64,000 nucleotides of DNA from Stromatinia cepivora (lineage: Eukaryota; Ascomycota; Leotiomycetes; Helotiales; Sclerotiniaceae): positions 124,001 to 188,000 of the forward strand of contig RCTD01000022.1 of the NCBI GenBank assembly GCA_014898415.1, read 5' to 3'. Shown here one piece after another: positions 13,892 to 25,316 of the stretch. Each line of letters opens with the position of its first letter. Within the stretch, counting starts at the first letter, position 1. The position numbers and the translations under genes were made by a program. The notes under the pieces are model-generated. The model had not been told where the DNA came from and ran no database searches. It worked only from the letters and a program-made list of their open reading frames with translations.

Positions 13892-13899
13892 ACTAATAT

Positions 13900-14718
13900 A
13901 TTTAAGGAATATTTGAAAAAGTAACAAAGGTAAATAGAAATGAAGATTTTTCAAATATTTTCTCAATAGCATCAAAAAGCTACTATTAATCACTATATAA
14001 CAAAAAATTCAAATATTTAATCAAATATATATTAAACTCAATATTTTTTATTAAATTCAATATTGTATTCGATAAATATAATTACTTGGCTCAATATATA
14101 TTGACCAAAATATTATATTCAGTTTGATTATATTAGATCTAATATATTAAAGCAAATACGTTCTAATATAAAAAAAAAATCGATCCGAACGCGCCCTAAT
14201 TCACAGAGATTATTTTGACTAGACAAGTTGGAGGCGGTGTAGAATTGGATATTTCTACTAAGGCTCGAATTTCTAATTTGACATTGACTTCTCAACTTCT
14301 TCTACACCTTTCCAATCTTGATTATGCTGGCCTGACAATAGCTACCGCAATATTATCTACTCTAGATGGAGTACTACTTGGAAGAGGTCTGCCTTATTTT
14401 GCTTTTGATGAGCACCAACTTTCCCTCAGAAATTGTGTTCATCTCCCTCCTACATTGATCGATATTTTCACCAGTCACAATAATACAACTCACTGCATTT
14501 AAGATCAATCGATTTTACTCAATAGATCTATTTGTACACCCGGTTCTTCGATAATAAAGTCCCACTTCTTTTACCTCAGCACTGCAACTCATTATCATGT
14601 AAGTTCCATAATTATCTGCTTACACTCAGGATGATTGTTAATATGGTATCATCACAGGGAATTCAATGGCTTCCTACCTCGTGGCTTGGGCTCTATAACA
14701 ATCAAAAACAGAGGTTTG
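13900..14718. other. transition from AT-rich block to gene island, no supported gene
   Basis: 13900-14180 is AT-rich with a 14-15-bp inverted repeat (GAATATTTGAAAAA at about 13907 and its complement at about 13947). From about 14190 base composition becomes normal. A 95-codon frame (14215-14502) begins without ATG, is not low-complexity, and matches no family I recognise; it may be a gene scrap. Confidence 0.4.
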
Positions 14719-15441
14719 ATGGTTAGTTGCCAGGGTATCCAAGGCGATCTTCCCATACCACAACGAACCCGATCCGCAGAAACCTTTCCATACTTCAATG
14801 AATTCCCCGTTGAGATTCGACTCAAGATCTGGCGCAATTCTTTCACTCCCAGAATGGTTGATCTTCGTGAAGGCGTTCAGGATCCCGCAGATGAGGATCG
14901 TTTCATTGATCGACCATGCCGTAAAGCAAGATCTAGTCTCCCACCTACCGCGTTTGTCAACCACGAAAGTCGTGGGGGTACATTGAAGCATTATTGTCGC
15001 CTTTTCCAGCCACTTGCAACACCCTCTCAATTTTTCTCGCCAGCAATAGTTGAGATTGTGAAATCTCTCCTTCCGGCTTCTCGTAATGTCGAACAGCCCA
15101 GCACATCTATCAGCAACTGCAATATTATTTATTGGTACCCAAAGATAGATAGTTTTTTTTGTCACCACGGAAGCCCTTTGTGATCCCTTGATGTTCAAAT
15201 ATCTGCTCGATATGTTTCGAGGCATTGAAGGATACTATAACTACATCGATAATATTGGGAGATAAATGTGTATTGCCCCGGGAACAGACAATTTGATGGT
15301 CATGGATTGAGAGCTATTAACCTACTTAGGAACTCTCCTTGGAACCTTGAAGCGGCAATTATAGTGTTTAACCGTAAGCCTGGCGAGATTAGTGGAGGGG
15401 ATGAACGGAGGCCGGTGATGCGCAGGATCTATACGATTGAA
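14719..15441 (+). pseudogene. 2EXR-domain protein pseudogene, copy 1
   Basis: First of four tandem paralogues of the fungal 2EXR family, whose function is unknown. The frame from ATG 14719 carries the family signature: a Phe-rich lead-in, F-P-V-E-I-R-L-K-I-W-R, then T-A-F-V-N-H-E-S-R and T-L-K-H-Y. It runs out at the stop at 15181. The homologous reading continues in another frame after the T8 run at 15153-15160 (V-T-T-E-A-L-C-D-P-L), so an indel in that homopolymer broke the gene. A further family-like stretch (R-A-I-N-L-L, then E-A-A-I-I-V-F) lies at about 15305-15440. Intact sisters (16273-17384, 19785-20609) are about 300-350 residues, so this copy cannot make a full product. Confidence 0.75.
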
Positions 15442-16272
15442 TGACCATAGCTTTAGATTGATTAGAAGCCGGGGCAGCTGAGGTATGCGGTTTGTATAGA
15501 AGCATTCAAGGATGGAAGGTTGTAGTAATGGAAATTTACGAAAATGAGTGGTCTTAGCTGAGCTCCGAGGTAGTCACTGTACTTTCAGGAGTTTAGAACA
15601 CTACTAGAAGAGAAACTCAATGGAATTGTCCATGGAAGAGGGTCTGGTTGTGTTAAATACTCCAGTTGAGAGCTTAATCAAGTAAACATTTGGAAAATTT
15701 GAGTTTTATTCATAGTTGATTGTTCTGACACAACCAGTTTGATATACACCACAGCTCTCCAAGTCATCAATATGTTGGCAAAATCAACATAAAATCTAAG
15801 ATGATCATCATTCAATATATTCTCCTTATAAAAGAAGGTATACCAAGTAGGTAACTAAATGTATCAATCCACTGCATTCACTGCTTCTGAAAATATCAAA
15901 CTATTCAATTTTACATTACAAAAATCAGTTCGGCTAGTCTACTATATATGAGCCCTTTTTAGTTAGTGTATTGTAAATTTAGCTTCCACTATCATACTAA
16001 CCTCTTCAACAGTGATATAAAGTCCAGACTTGTTCCTTACAAGAAATCTTGCGTTCCCCACTAATAGATACTTGACAACCTTATTTACCATCATCTCCCC
16101 AGGCTTCTAGCTACAAACATTTCGTTCTCTGAATAATACTTGCTTTGCAGTAAGAACAACCTAAGGACATATAAGAGCCATCTGCCTACTGCTGAAAACC
16201 CCTTGAAAGAATGCTAACACATCGCCTTGAAGGACTTCAAATCAATTGATTGTCAAGGGCACCCACACAGCC
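15442..16272. other. intergenic, nothing recognised
   Basis: About 830 bp of moderate-GC DNA between the first and second 2EXR copies. No frame, RNA gene or repeat was supported. Confidence 0.5.
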
Positions 16273-17384
16273 ATGAATCTCATCAAAGCAATAGATCCAT
16301 TACATAGGGACATTGTATTGTTCCCAGGACTTGGCATTATCAAGTAAAGCTATTTCACTAAAACTTTACATTCTCAAAAACCCTTGAAACATTTGCTGAC
16401 CTTTTATTAATCAGGGCAACATCAGGACGTATCGATCGGCTCACCACTACAATTAGAGGGTCACGAGAAATGGCCATCATCAGGATTCGGTGTCTAGCTC
16501 GCTCGATTGCAAAATACAAACCTGTAGTTGCTTCCAAATTTCATCCATTTCGCAAGCTTCCACTTGAATTGCGTTTAAAAATCTGGCGCATATCCTTTGA
16601 GTCACGAGAAGTGAACCTCCGTGAAGAGTTCATGGTGCACCGCCAATTTTACGGCCGCCCGAGTTATTTTGAACCTTCATATGAATTCTTGCCTCGTTCT
16701 TCTCGTCTATCAGGACGTAAGCATCTTCCGACTACCGCCTTCATCAACCAAGAAAGCCGGAACGAAACACTACATCATTATATTCGACTATTTCAAAACG
16801 TTTGGCGACTTTTCACTACAGAGCCCGCCTTACCCAACACTGTCTATTTCAATCCCGATATCGACATTTTCTTTCTTGTCAGCTATTATTTTCCCAGGCT
16901 TTGGTTCACAAGGCCTGGAGAATATATTGATACCTTGTTCCCACCATACAGTCCGGCAGCCATGAGCTGTATAAATAAAATCAGATTCCTTGAAATTTAT
17001 GTAGTGAGAAACAAGCGTCGCCAAAGAGATCTATCTTTCCAAGAGACGGAAACTTTGAAAGCCTTGCTTAAATTTGCCAATCTCCAGCAGATTGTTCTCG
17101 TACTTCCTCGAAACACACGTCCATGGTTACACACCGAATTGATCGCACAAATGCAGGATGTCTTTGACCTTCAGTATCGTCCTAATTGGATGAAAGTGCA
17201 ATATTCTGGTAAGGTGATGCCGACTGTTACTTCAAGGGAGGATGATTGTATTGCGAAGTTTGCGCCACAAGGTGTGAAACTTCCTGATTGGCATCATATG
17301 CTTGAAGAACTTTTTCATAATCTCATCGAGACATACGGTCGCTACTTTCTAAGAAATGAAATACTTGCAGGAGCTTTTAATTAA
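16273..17384 (+). CDS. 2EXR-domain protein, copy 2 (intact)
   Basis: Full-length member of the fungal 2EXR family (function unknown). My model has two exons, 16273-16343 and 16415-17384, joined over a 71-nt intron (GTAAAG...TGCTGAC...CAG), giving 346 residues. A simpler start at ATG 16470, which has a good AGAAATGG context, gives 304 residues. The 2EXR core is at about residues 67-190: L-P-L-E-L-R-L-K-I-W-R, then T-A-F-I-N-Q-E-S-R and T-L-H-H-Y-I-R-L-F, then N-T-V-Y-F-N-P-D-I-D. A hydrophobic L-Q-Q-I-V-L-V-L strand follows. No signal peptide or membrane helix is seen. The exon-1 frame is open and in phase, but splicing is inferred. Confidence 0.8.
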
Positions 17385-18165
17385 ACTACCATTTGAAAAG
17401 CTGTAGCTAGACAAGTTATCAAGGAGTTCAGGCGTTGAGGCTAGGAAACAGTTTTAATAGTGCCAATTAGAAAATCGTGGTGTTTAGACACAACTAATAC
17501 AATTTTACCTTTTTTTTAAACAAAAAAGAAACGTGAGAATATCCAAAGTGACTGGTTAGTAGAGCATTTCAGCTCTCTTCTCTATATATTTAGAATGATC
17601 TATCTATTCAGTCAGTGTTTCAACTGGTAGATGAAGTGAATACTGATTGAGATCTTTTGTTTTAATACCATGAGACAAAAGGTTTTTGAATGAGGCTATA
17701 CAAGTCTCATTGAGTCAGGAAATCATATAGTAATGTATATTGACTGAGAAGAACTAGATGAAGCCCTTGCTATAGTCCAAAATTAGTCGCTTAAGTCCGG
17801 CTTAACTCACATCAGTGTTTCTCTGATTTCTATCATCAATCCATCTCCAACAAAGACTTTTTAACCACACCACAAAAGTTATCTCCTTCAAAGTCCATAC
17901 AGAATATCTGAACCAGATATACTATGTAAGATCCACACTTTCAAAAATATCCTAGGACATTCCTGGCTCACCACTCAGGGAACCAGAAGAGGCTCATACA
18001 ACCTTGCGGCTCGAAGAGCTGGCAAGTGCATCAGAAGATAAACAAACACCAGTTGCAGCTATGTAGGAATATTCTTGACTAGGAAATGAATTATATGAGC
18101 AACTACTGACTCTCTTTTCACATTCTAGTTCATCATATGATTCCAAAATCAATGATGCCAGTGGT
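17385..18165. other. intergenic, nothing recognised
   Basis: 780 bp between 2EXR copies 2 and 3. It holds short AT-rich runs and no supported gene. Confidence 0.5.
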
Positions 18166-18986
18166 ATGACCAAGACATCGAGCTCGGAGCCACAGAGTGA
18201 TATGCACAACAATTTTAGTCAAGACAAATCTATCAAGATTACAACCACCACTGTTGTTCCGGCTACAACCTTCTTGCGATTTTTTGAACTGGCTACGGAA
18301 CTCCGACTAGAGATCTGGCGCAACTCCTTTTACCAACAAAGTTTAATATTGGGTAGAGTCTGTTGGAAGAAACCTCAACTGTCTACATTTGATGTCACAC
18401 CGAAACTGATCCGTCCCTATGACAAAATCCCTGTAGCCTTGGTCAATCAAGAGAGCCGAGCTGAAACTTTGAAGCACTATCATATAATTTGCCATGCACG
18501 TTATAGGTTGCGAGATACGGATATCAAGGTTCTTTCCAGCTCAAGAGAGGGCTACCAAAATGCCGTTGCCCTATGCAATCTACTTTAACCCAAAGTTGCC
18601 CTATGTCATCATCTAATTTAACCTAAAGATGAATTGCCTCACCTTCGACGGGGGTTTTTTTTATCCGAAGGAACACATGAACGAACATTCTACCCTTTGT
18701 TCCCACAGTACAACCAACACATTGTTAAATTTATCAACAACATCCACAAGATTGATGTATTTCATATGATAGTGAACGACATATTTCACATAGTAATTGA
18801 GTGTTTTGCCGAGATATTCTTCCTTTTTTCCAGAACCTTCAGCATATTACTTTGATTTTGCACCCAGGCGAAAGAATTCAAATTGAGAAGCTGAAGCGTA
18901 ACCTAAAGCTTCTACGCAGAATTTCAGAGACAATTCGGCCGTTTGGCAAACAAAACCCAGAGATTCAGCGGAAGAGGCCCTGGTGA
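18166..18986 (+). pseudogene. 2EXR-domain protein pseudogene, copy 3
   Basis: The first frame (18166-18588, 140 codons) contains the 2EXR core: E-L-A-T-E-L-R-L-E-I-W-R-N-S-F, then V-N-Q-E-S-R-A-E-T-L-K-H-Y. It then ends. Homology resumes in other frames: P-Y-A-I-Y-F-N-P-K-L at about 18560-18600 with a stop inside, Y-P-L-F-P-Q-Y-N within 18634-18855, and F-Q-N-L-Q-H-I-T-L-I-L in 18801-18986. These correspond in order to Y-F-N-S-K-L, F-P-A-Y-N and F-K-N-L-E-H-I-T-L in copy 4. At least two frameshifts and one stop separate the pieces, so this is a decayed gene, though a truncated 140-residue product is possible. Confidence 0.75.
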
Positions 18987-19664
18987 GAGGAGATTTGGTT
19001 GAAAAGCAGGCAAATGATCGAAGTGAGGGTGCAATAAGGAGAGAAGCATGAGATCTAATCCATCTGCTTCTAATTCATCTGGTCGGATAGTTTTGGGATT
19101 TACAGGAGAATTTTGATCTACTAGAATACTATCTCTGGCTCCAGAGCCAGGCTCCGATGGCCATAATTCCACAATTTTATTATTTTCATTGTCTAAATCA
19201 AGAAGCAAAATATCAACAAGGAATAAAATATCTTTGCCTAACCATGAACAAGAGCGTAAAGTGAACTAGATACTACAACTCAACCAATGTCTTTTCTGAG
19301 AGCTTCACAATAGTCAAGATGGAGTGAATACTGAAACAAAGGCAGTAGTTGTGAGCTAATATAAATCATTGGTCCAGAGAACATTAGATGAAAGACATTC
19401 AGATGGCATCTTATTATAATTGAATTATAGAAGTCTTGTAAAATCCATTTTATTGGTTCAGCCTTTATCTGTGATATGACTGTATTAGGAAATCATTATA
19501 ATTTTTAGTACAACCATCAACTCACCCATACCACAACGGTGAATTTTAAATCTTCAAATGTCTTGCTCTTAAACAACATCTTGGAACTTAAAACACATCA
19601 CAGATATCCTAAGGATTGGCACAATCAAGAACTACCATTGATCACTATTGATCACAGTAACATC
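18987..19664. other. intergenic upstream of 2EXR copy 4
   Basis: About 680 bp. The plus-strand frame leading into copy 4 is open from 19509 but has no ATG. No other feature is supported. Confidence 0.45.
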
Positions 19665-19784
19665 ATGTAAGACTCCTCATCTGTTGACTTGAATGATTGC
19701 TAACTCTTCTCTTTTAGGAAGGAAAATCCATCCACAGTCATTGAAGGTGACGCACCTCCAATTGTCAACAAAGCAACCGCACCC

Positions 19785-20609
19785 ATGATCAATTCCACAT
19801 TGTGCAGCTCTACCGCAGTCTCAAAACAACACTCTGGCCCCGCAACAGAATTTACTCTCTTCCCTAAGCTACCAATAGAAGTTCGACTCAAAATTTGGCG
19901 TGCAAGTTTTGTGCCACGATATGTGAAGATTCAAGATGGAGTTGTGGAAGAAGCACCCATCAATCACATTTATCCTGTAGGATATCCCATGGACCGGTTT
20001 GTTTCTAAATGCACAGTCAAGCCCATTGATTCCCTTCCTATTGCATTCGTCAGTCAAGAGAGCCGAGAGGAAACATTGAAGCATTATATCCGACTCTATC
20101 AAGACCTTCACACACCTCATCATGATGGCACCGATTTGAGACTTCCCAATACGATTTACTTCAACAGCAAGTTAGATATCCCTATCATCTTCGTTAGTTC
20201 GAATTCAATTCATATGGATTCCGCCGATAGACAGCATCTATACTTTCCCAGGCTATTTCCTGCCTATAACTCACTCGCCACCGAATCCATGAACAACGTC
20301 CGCTGCATTGAAATTTGCTACCTGACATCAACCTACTCAGATTTCTATTCCTTTAGATCGTACTCTTGTGCCAAGGCCCTAATGAAATTCAAAAACCTTG
20401 AACACATCACCCTCAGCACAGATTCAACCCCACCCCCAAGGATGCAAGACACGGTCGATGATTTCCAAGATTTTTTGACGCATGTTAGAAGACACCGGCG
20501 CTATGCTGGTAGAGAGTTCTCGGAAATTTCGTGTACGCTTCGAGATTGGCAGCAAAGGTACCGTAGTCCAGAGGATACTATCGGTTTTAAAGAGTGGATT
20601 CCAAGGTAG
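19785..20609 (+). CDS. 2EXR-domain protein, copy 4 (intact)
   Basis: Second intact member of the tandem 2EXR set, 274 residues from ATG 19785. Core motifs: F-P-K-L-P-I-E-V-R-L-K-I-W-R at about residues 26-39, I-A-F-V-S-Q-E-S-R and T-L-K-H-Y-I-R-L-Y at about 86-106, N-T-I-Y-F-N-S-K-L-D near 121-130, and F-K-N-L-E-H-I-T-L near 205-213. The frame stays open upstream to an acceptor at 19717. Splicing a 51-nt intron (19667-19717, GTAAGA...GCTAAC...TTTTAG) would create ATG from AT (19665-19666) plus G (19718) and add 23 residues. Function and cellular site are unknown; no secretion signal is seen. Confidence 0.82.
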   Translation: MINSTLCSSTAVSKQHSGPATEFTLFPKLPIEVRLKIWRASFVPRYVKIQDGVVEEAPINHIYPVGYPMDRFVSKCTVKPIDSLPIAFVSQESREETLKHYIRLYQDLHTPHHDGTDLRLPNTIYFNSKLDIPIIFVSSNSIHMDSADRQHLYFPRLFPAYNSLATESMNNVRCIEICYLTSTYSDFYSFRSYSCAKALMKFKNLEHITLSTDSTPPPRMQDTVDDFQDFLTHVRRHRRYAGREFSEISCTLRDWQQRYRSPEDTIGFKEWIPR

Positions 20610-23556
20610 TAGTTCCAAATTTTCTCCTACAACAATCATGAATTGAGCGGTGGTGATGGAAGGATAAGATCGATATGCTTTACTTCATAGCCAACAGGAA
20701 AAATCCTTCAGCTCTGACTTTCATTCCACTATAAAACAAGTTGTTCCTGCATTCAATGCAATACATGACCCAGCTGTGAAGAAATCTTTCTAGTAATTGA
20801 AGTTATTTGAGAAGTGTTATGTGCCCACCTAATTATGTACCAGAGAATCAAGGTACTTGCTTATATCGACACCGCCAGATAACCAGACAGCCACTTCATA
20901 CCCGACCATCATTTTTCTTCCAATGTCTGCACCACCTCTGTCAAGGCTATCCCACTTCTCATGTAACCATATCCAACCAGCCATAATCATAAACAATAAC
21001 TAACAATCACAACCGACGTACCTAATCATACCTTCTCCTTGGATTACCTCGTCAATTCATTTCGCTTCGCTCTTTTTCCTCTCTCACGTTCTAGCATGCG
21101 ATTCATACCATTTATTTTTCATCTCTTCTTTACCTTCTACTCCCTATCCCAATTCTTCCATTTCTATCTTTATAAATCCCTTTCTTAATACCTTACCTCA
21201 TACCGATTCCAAGCCCTTAGCATCTCCTAAGTCGTGCGTCACAACTACCCATCCCCACACCTCTCCTTTTCTTTTCTAGCATTGGAATATACACAATCAT
21301 CATATGCAACCTCGGAACCTACTGTCCTATCGCATTATTCTTCTGTTGTTACGACTTTTTGATTTTCAACTATCATCCTTCGCTTCATATCCTACCAACG
21401 ACAAAATGATACCCAGAAGCCTCATAGCCATCTAAGGCCTATCATACCCCTCAGTACATACATATGCTTAAAATTTGACTGCGCCGAGCCCAATATCCCC
21501 CTTCAATCCCCGCGAATTATGGCTTTTCAATTTCTTTCTTGCTTAAATCCCTTCATATCCATTTGCATTATAATGGCTTTTTTCGCAGCGAGAAACCCAT
21601 TCGCGGTATGCATTTTTAGGAGCGCCTTTTCTTCGCCAAGTGCTAAGTTCAAAGAGTTCATATTTGTTAATTCTCAATCGCAACACCATTGCTTCCCAAA
21701 AATCATCCTCGTCCTATTTCGGATAAACTTATACAATAATCAAGCCCTCGAAAGAATTACAATCCCACAAATCCCCTCTTCACGCTCAAGTTTTCATCAC
21801 CCCTTTTATTTTCCCTCGGTAACTCCTGTGCAATACAATTCTCCTACGAGTTCTTTATCATTACTACTAACTACCAAGTACCGCCCATAGCAAATAACCC
21901 CTAACCGATTAGATAACCCTCAGAGAAATACATCAAGCTTCCCTTCCGGATAATGTTGTCAAGATTATGTTCGGTAGATGTTCACATGTAGGCTTGCGAT
22001 GGTATCTTTCCATCCACAAAATCAACTCACTCATCTCTCCCTTTTTACTTCACCATCGCGACATCCACTGTCGGAATCCTTGGGAATTAATAATATGATA
22101 TCCGTTTTCTTACCCGCGGACATAATTAGCTGAATTTGATCCTTTACTCAAAACGCAACCTCAACCAGATTATCGAATAGATCCAAAGTATACGCTGGTA
22201 GACTGACTAACCCTTGTACCTCTCTTACCATTAAATCCACAATACTATCCTCGGTATTGAGGAAAGCCATACTAGAGTATCTTGAACGACTCGCAGACTC
22301 ACAGCTCCATTTTCAGGCTTTAGATCAATATGAGTAATGATGTTGAGTACACACGCGATTAAAAACGAAGACACTTACAGGACTCACTGAGTCGTACTAA
22401 AAAAATAAAAACTAAGATAGCAACGGCTTGAGGTATTGCGAAGCATCCACGTGGTGTGGAGATTTCTAGATTCATAGTGCTTACGAAATGTCGAGATTAT
22501 TTGCTGTATGAAAAAAGATTTGTATAATTTTTTGTGTCCCATAATGTATTTAGAGGTTGGATATCATATATGGTCAAAAGTACATTGCTGATGTATTTCA
22601 GCCGCATACCTAGGGAATTCGTTGCTTTGATAATAATACGAGGGGCTTTGTAAAAGGGGTATAGACCCAACTTCAACGATACGTGCCATCAAGAAACTTA
22701 ATAGAGCATACCGTATCGATAAGTGATAGTACGGCACAAGGTCCAAATGAATGGTGAGGTCAGATAAGACTCCCCGATGGCTTCCTCAGATTCAGCTTCT
22801 TTTTTCTAAAACATCAGAGTAAGGAAGGTTACAGTATTACTAAGCACTTGCTTGCTTCTGATTAGGGGAATCCCCCTAGCTCTACCCCAAACTCACTATA
22901 CCAAAAAGTAAACCTCCAAAAAATCAAGAAAAGAATTTCAACTTCAACAGAGAACCTGTCAAAGATTCAAATTTGACAGTCAATTCCGTTACGTATCGCG
23001 AAATGAGATGTCTGAGATGTCTGAGATGTTATTACCGGGTATATCTACATCCACTTCAACCAAATTTCGCAACGCTGACATAAATTTCTTGGCGCTTAAA
23101 CTGCGATCTAGATTCCAGAGTTTTTATGACTGGCGCGTAGACAGGCATTGGACTGGGCTCTGGGTTCTGGAAAGAGTCCGGAGAATTTTGCAGAGTAATA
23201 CGGAGTGGAGACCCCGCGATTGAAGTTACTGGTAGCCAAAGAATTTTTTCTTTGGTTGATAGAAGTATGGATAGAAGATCGAGGGTTCTGGACTTTAGTT
23301 TGAAGGTACGTACTTGAAAGTCTCGATTCGTAGGTGATTCCGAAGTTGCAAATTTATAATCATATATTGAACCCGGCCTCGCATTGATAAATGGCAAAAG
23401 CAGGTAAACCTTTACCGACCGAGGCCAGATCGTAAGCACGGGATCCCGTTGTAGGGATTGAAGATGGAGTAATTCGCCACAGCTGATAATCCTGTGTTAC
23501 GGGTTTATATACTAGCAGCATGAAATGCATAAGCAATAAATTTCAGCTCCTGAATG

Positions 23557-23588
23557 GTCACGATGTCACGATGTCACGATGTCACGAT
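23557..23588. repeat. 8-bp tandem repeat, four units
   Basis: GTCACGAT is repeated four times without change. Confidence 0.95.
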
Positions 23589-24797
23589 GCCTTCTTCGAC
23601 AGCTTTACTGTTGACTCCGAGAAGTTCATGCCATACCCAGAGTTACCTTTCTCGGCTCTGATGACGGCAATCCTGATTTCTTCCAGAACTTCAAGAACTT
23701 AAAATGTTTCATCAGATCCCGTTGAGAGTGGAGATCTAATACCGTTTTTGGTAAGTTCTCTGTCCTCTTACAGGGCGGTAATACGAGATGAAACAATCCC
23801 GTGTTACAATTTTTTGATAATCCTTGTTGGGATTGGATGAATGGATGAAGTGGATCCCCTGAATGATTCCCAAGACTTTTAATGGCTTTTTGATGTTTAA
23901 AGTTTGATGTAAAGAAGAGGTCGGGGGAAAGAAAGCCTTCATCTCATATTCGACAGCTCTTATGACGGTTTAATCATGCTAGCAAATAGTACGATACAGA
24001 TCAATTGATTTCAATCCATTCAAACGAATGTATAAACTATGTAAGTAAATAAGTAAACCCGAGGCTTAAATCTATTTAAAGAACTCCCTCGTACCTTACC
24101 TTAGTAACTTATTGTGCATTCCTGTAATCTATTCACAAGGCTTAACGCGAAAAATGAGAAAGGAAAATTGTTAAAAAAAAAGGGGCAAGTTTTAACGCCA
24201 AGAGTACGTGGACGTTCTGGAGTGGCCCGACCCGCAGGTAACAACATGGGTAATTATTTTATTTACTCAGCCCCTTATGGACGGACGAACTCTTGGAGAA
24301 TAGTAACTAATTCCCCCAAAGGAAGGGGTTCATGGCGTAAGGATCCTTGAAAACGGTTGTTGGGTGTGCAGAATGTGAAAACAGTGGCGTTTAGGTACAC
24401 CTATCACTGAAGAGATATCATTCAAGCTATTTATTAGTGTGCAGATTTTAAAACGTCTTCGTAACACAACATCTCCGTAGATGAAAAAGAAAAAAAGACT
24501 GGGCAGGGGAAAAAGTTTAACTTCATCGATTTTCAATACGGTGTGAGTAGAGAGTAGATAGATATTCATTCACTCAATAAATCATAATTTTTTATATGAG
24601 GATTTAAAGAAAGCAGGGAAATCGTAATCTCCACTATGGTACGTACTTTAGCATAATCTCATCATTCACCCCATGGCCCAAGGATTCAAAGCAAGCATTG
24701 GCTGCAACATTTGCACAAACTCAAAACACTCCAGATTTCTCTTTTTTTTTATTTTATTAATAACCTTCGAATTTCTATTGAAACAACGTCTATGCAT

Positions 24798-24846
24798 GTC
24801 TTTCTATGCACGTCTTTCTATGCACGTCTTTCTATGCACGTCTTTT
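24798..24846. repeat. 14-bp tandem repeat, about 3.5 units
   Basis: The unit GTCTTTCTATGCAC occurs three times exactly and then partly. It is pyrimidine-rich and lies about 470 bp upstream of the bestrophin start codon. Confidence 0.95.
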
Positions 24847-25316
24847 TTTAGAACTTTCACTCTCTGAGCCACCAAAGAGTTTTATTCCTCTTCCTTCATT
24901 CATTCATTTCTTCGGCATTCTGGACTTTGAATAAGAAGAGATACATAGTTTTATCCAACACTCCTCCTCGACGGCTTTACCATTTACATGACTCTCGTTG
25001 AACAAGATATTCTCTGCTTCTTCTCAAACACCTTCAATCAATCGTCGAGTCTGAGTTACCTGTTCGGCATATCAAAGCATAAGTAATATATTATAATATT
25101 TACTAGGTATCTTCGAACACGAAGAAGAAGTGATTCAGATTTCCGGTTCGCCCGTCCATCCATTCAATTCCCTTTCGCGCATAAACAAATCGAGACCGAC
25201 CCTTTACAAGAATACAACTACAACCCACAATAAATTATACCCACAACCACATACATCCATTTATTCTCTCCAATCATTCTAGACGCCGATTCTAGGCCCT
25301 TTACAAAACCGACATC

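Larger units (their letters stand above)
20610..25316. other. 4.7-kb gene-poor interval
   Basis: Long stretch of ordinary composition between the 2EXR cluster and the bestrophin gene. Several 60-127-codon frames exist on both strands (such as 21519-21890 plus and 23056-23439 minus), but they lack recognisable motifs and look like chance frames. The right part probably holds the 5' untranslated region and promoter of the bestrophin gene. Two short tandem repeats are listed separately. Confidence 0.45.

Noticed and set aside
13696..13896. 66-codon frame in the RIP-sparing patch
   Set aside because: It lies within a probable LTR or small insert, and no protein motif is seen.
14215..14502. 95-codon frame beginning at TTG
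   Set aside because: No ATG and no recognisable family; fungal nuclear genes rarely start at TTG. Mentioned only as a possible scrap.
21519..21890. 123-codon plus-strand frame
   Set aside because: Low-information Ser/Phe/Pro-rich text in a C/T-rich region, without motifs or supporting splice structure.
23056..23439. 127-codon minus-strand frame and its plus-strand overlap
   Set aside because: Frames open on both strands over the same DNA and neither shows domain text.
23557..24846. Short tandem repeats considered as a CRISPR-like array
   Set aside because: Units of 8 and 14 bp are contiguous without spacers, and the context is eukaryotic.
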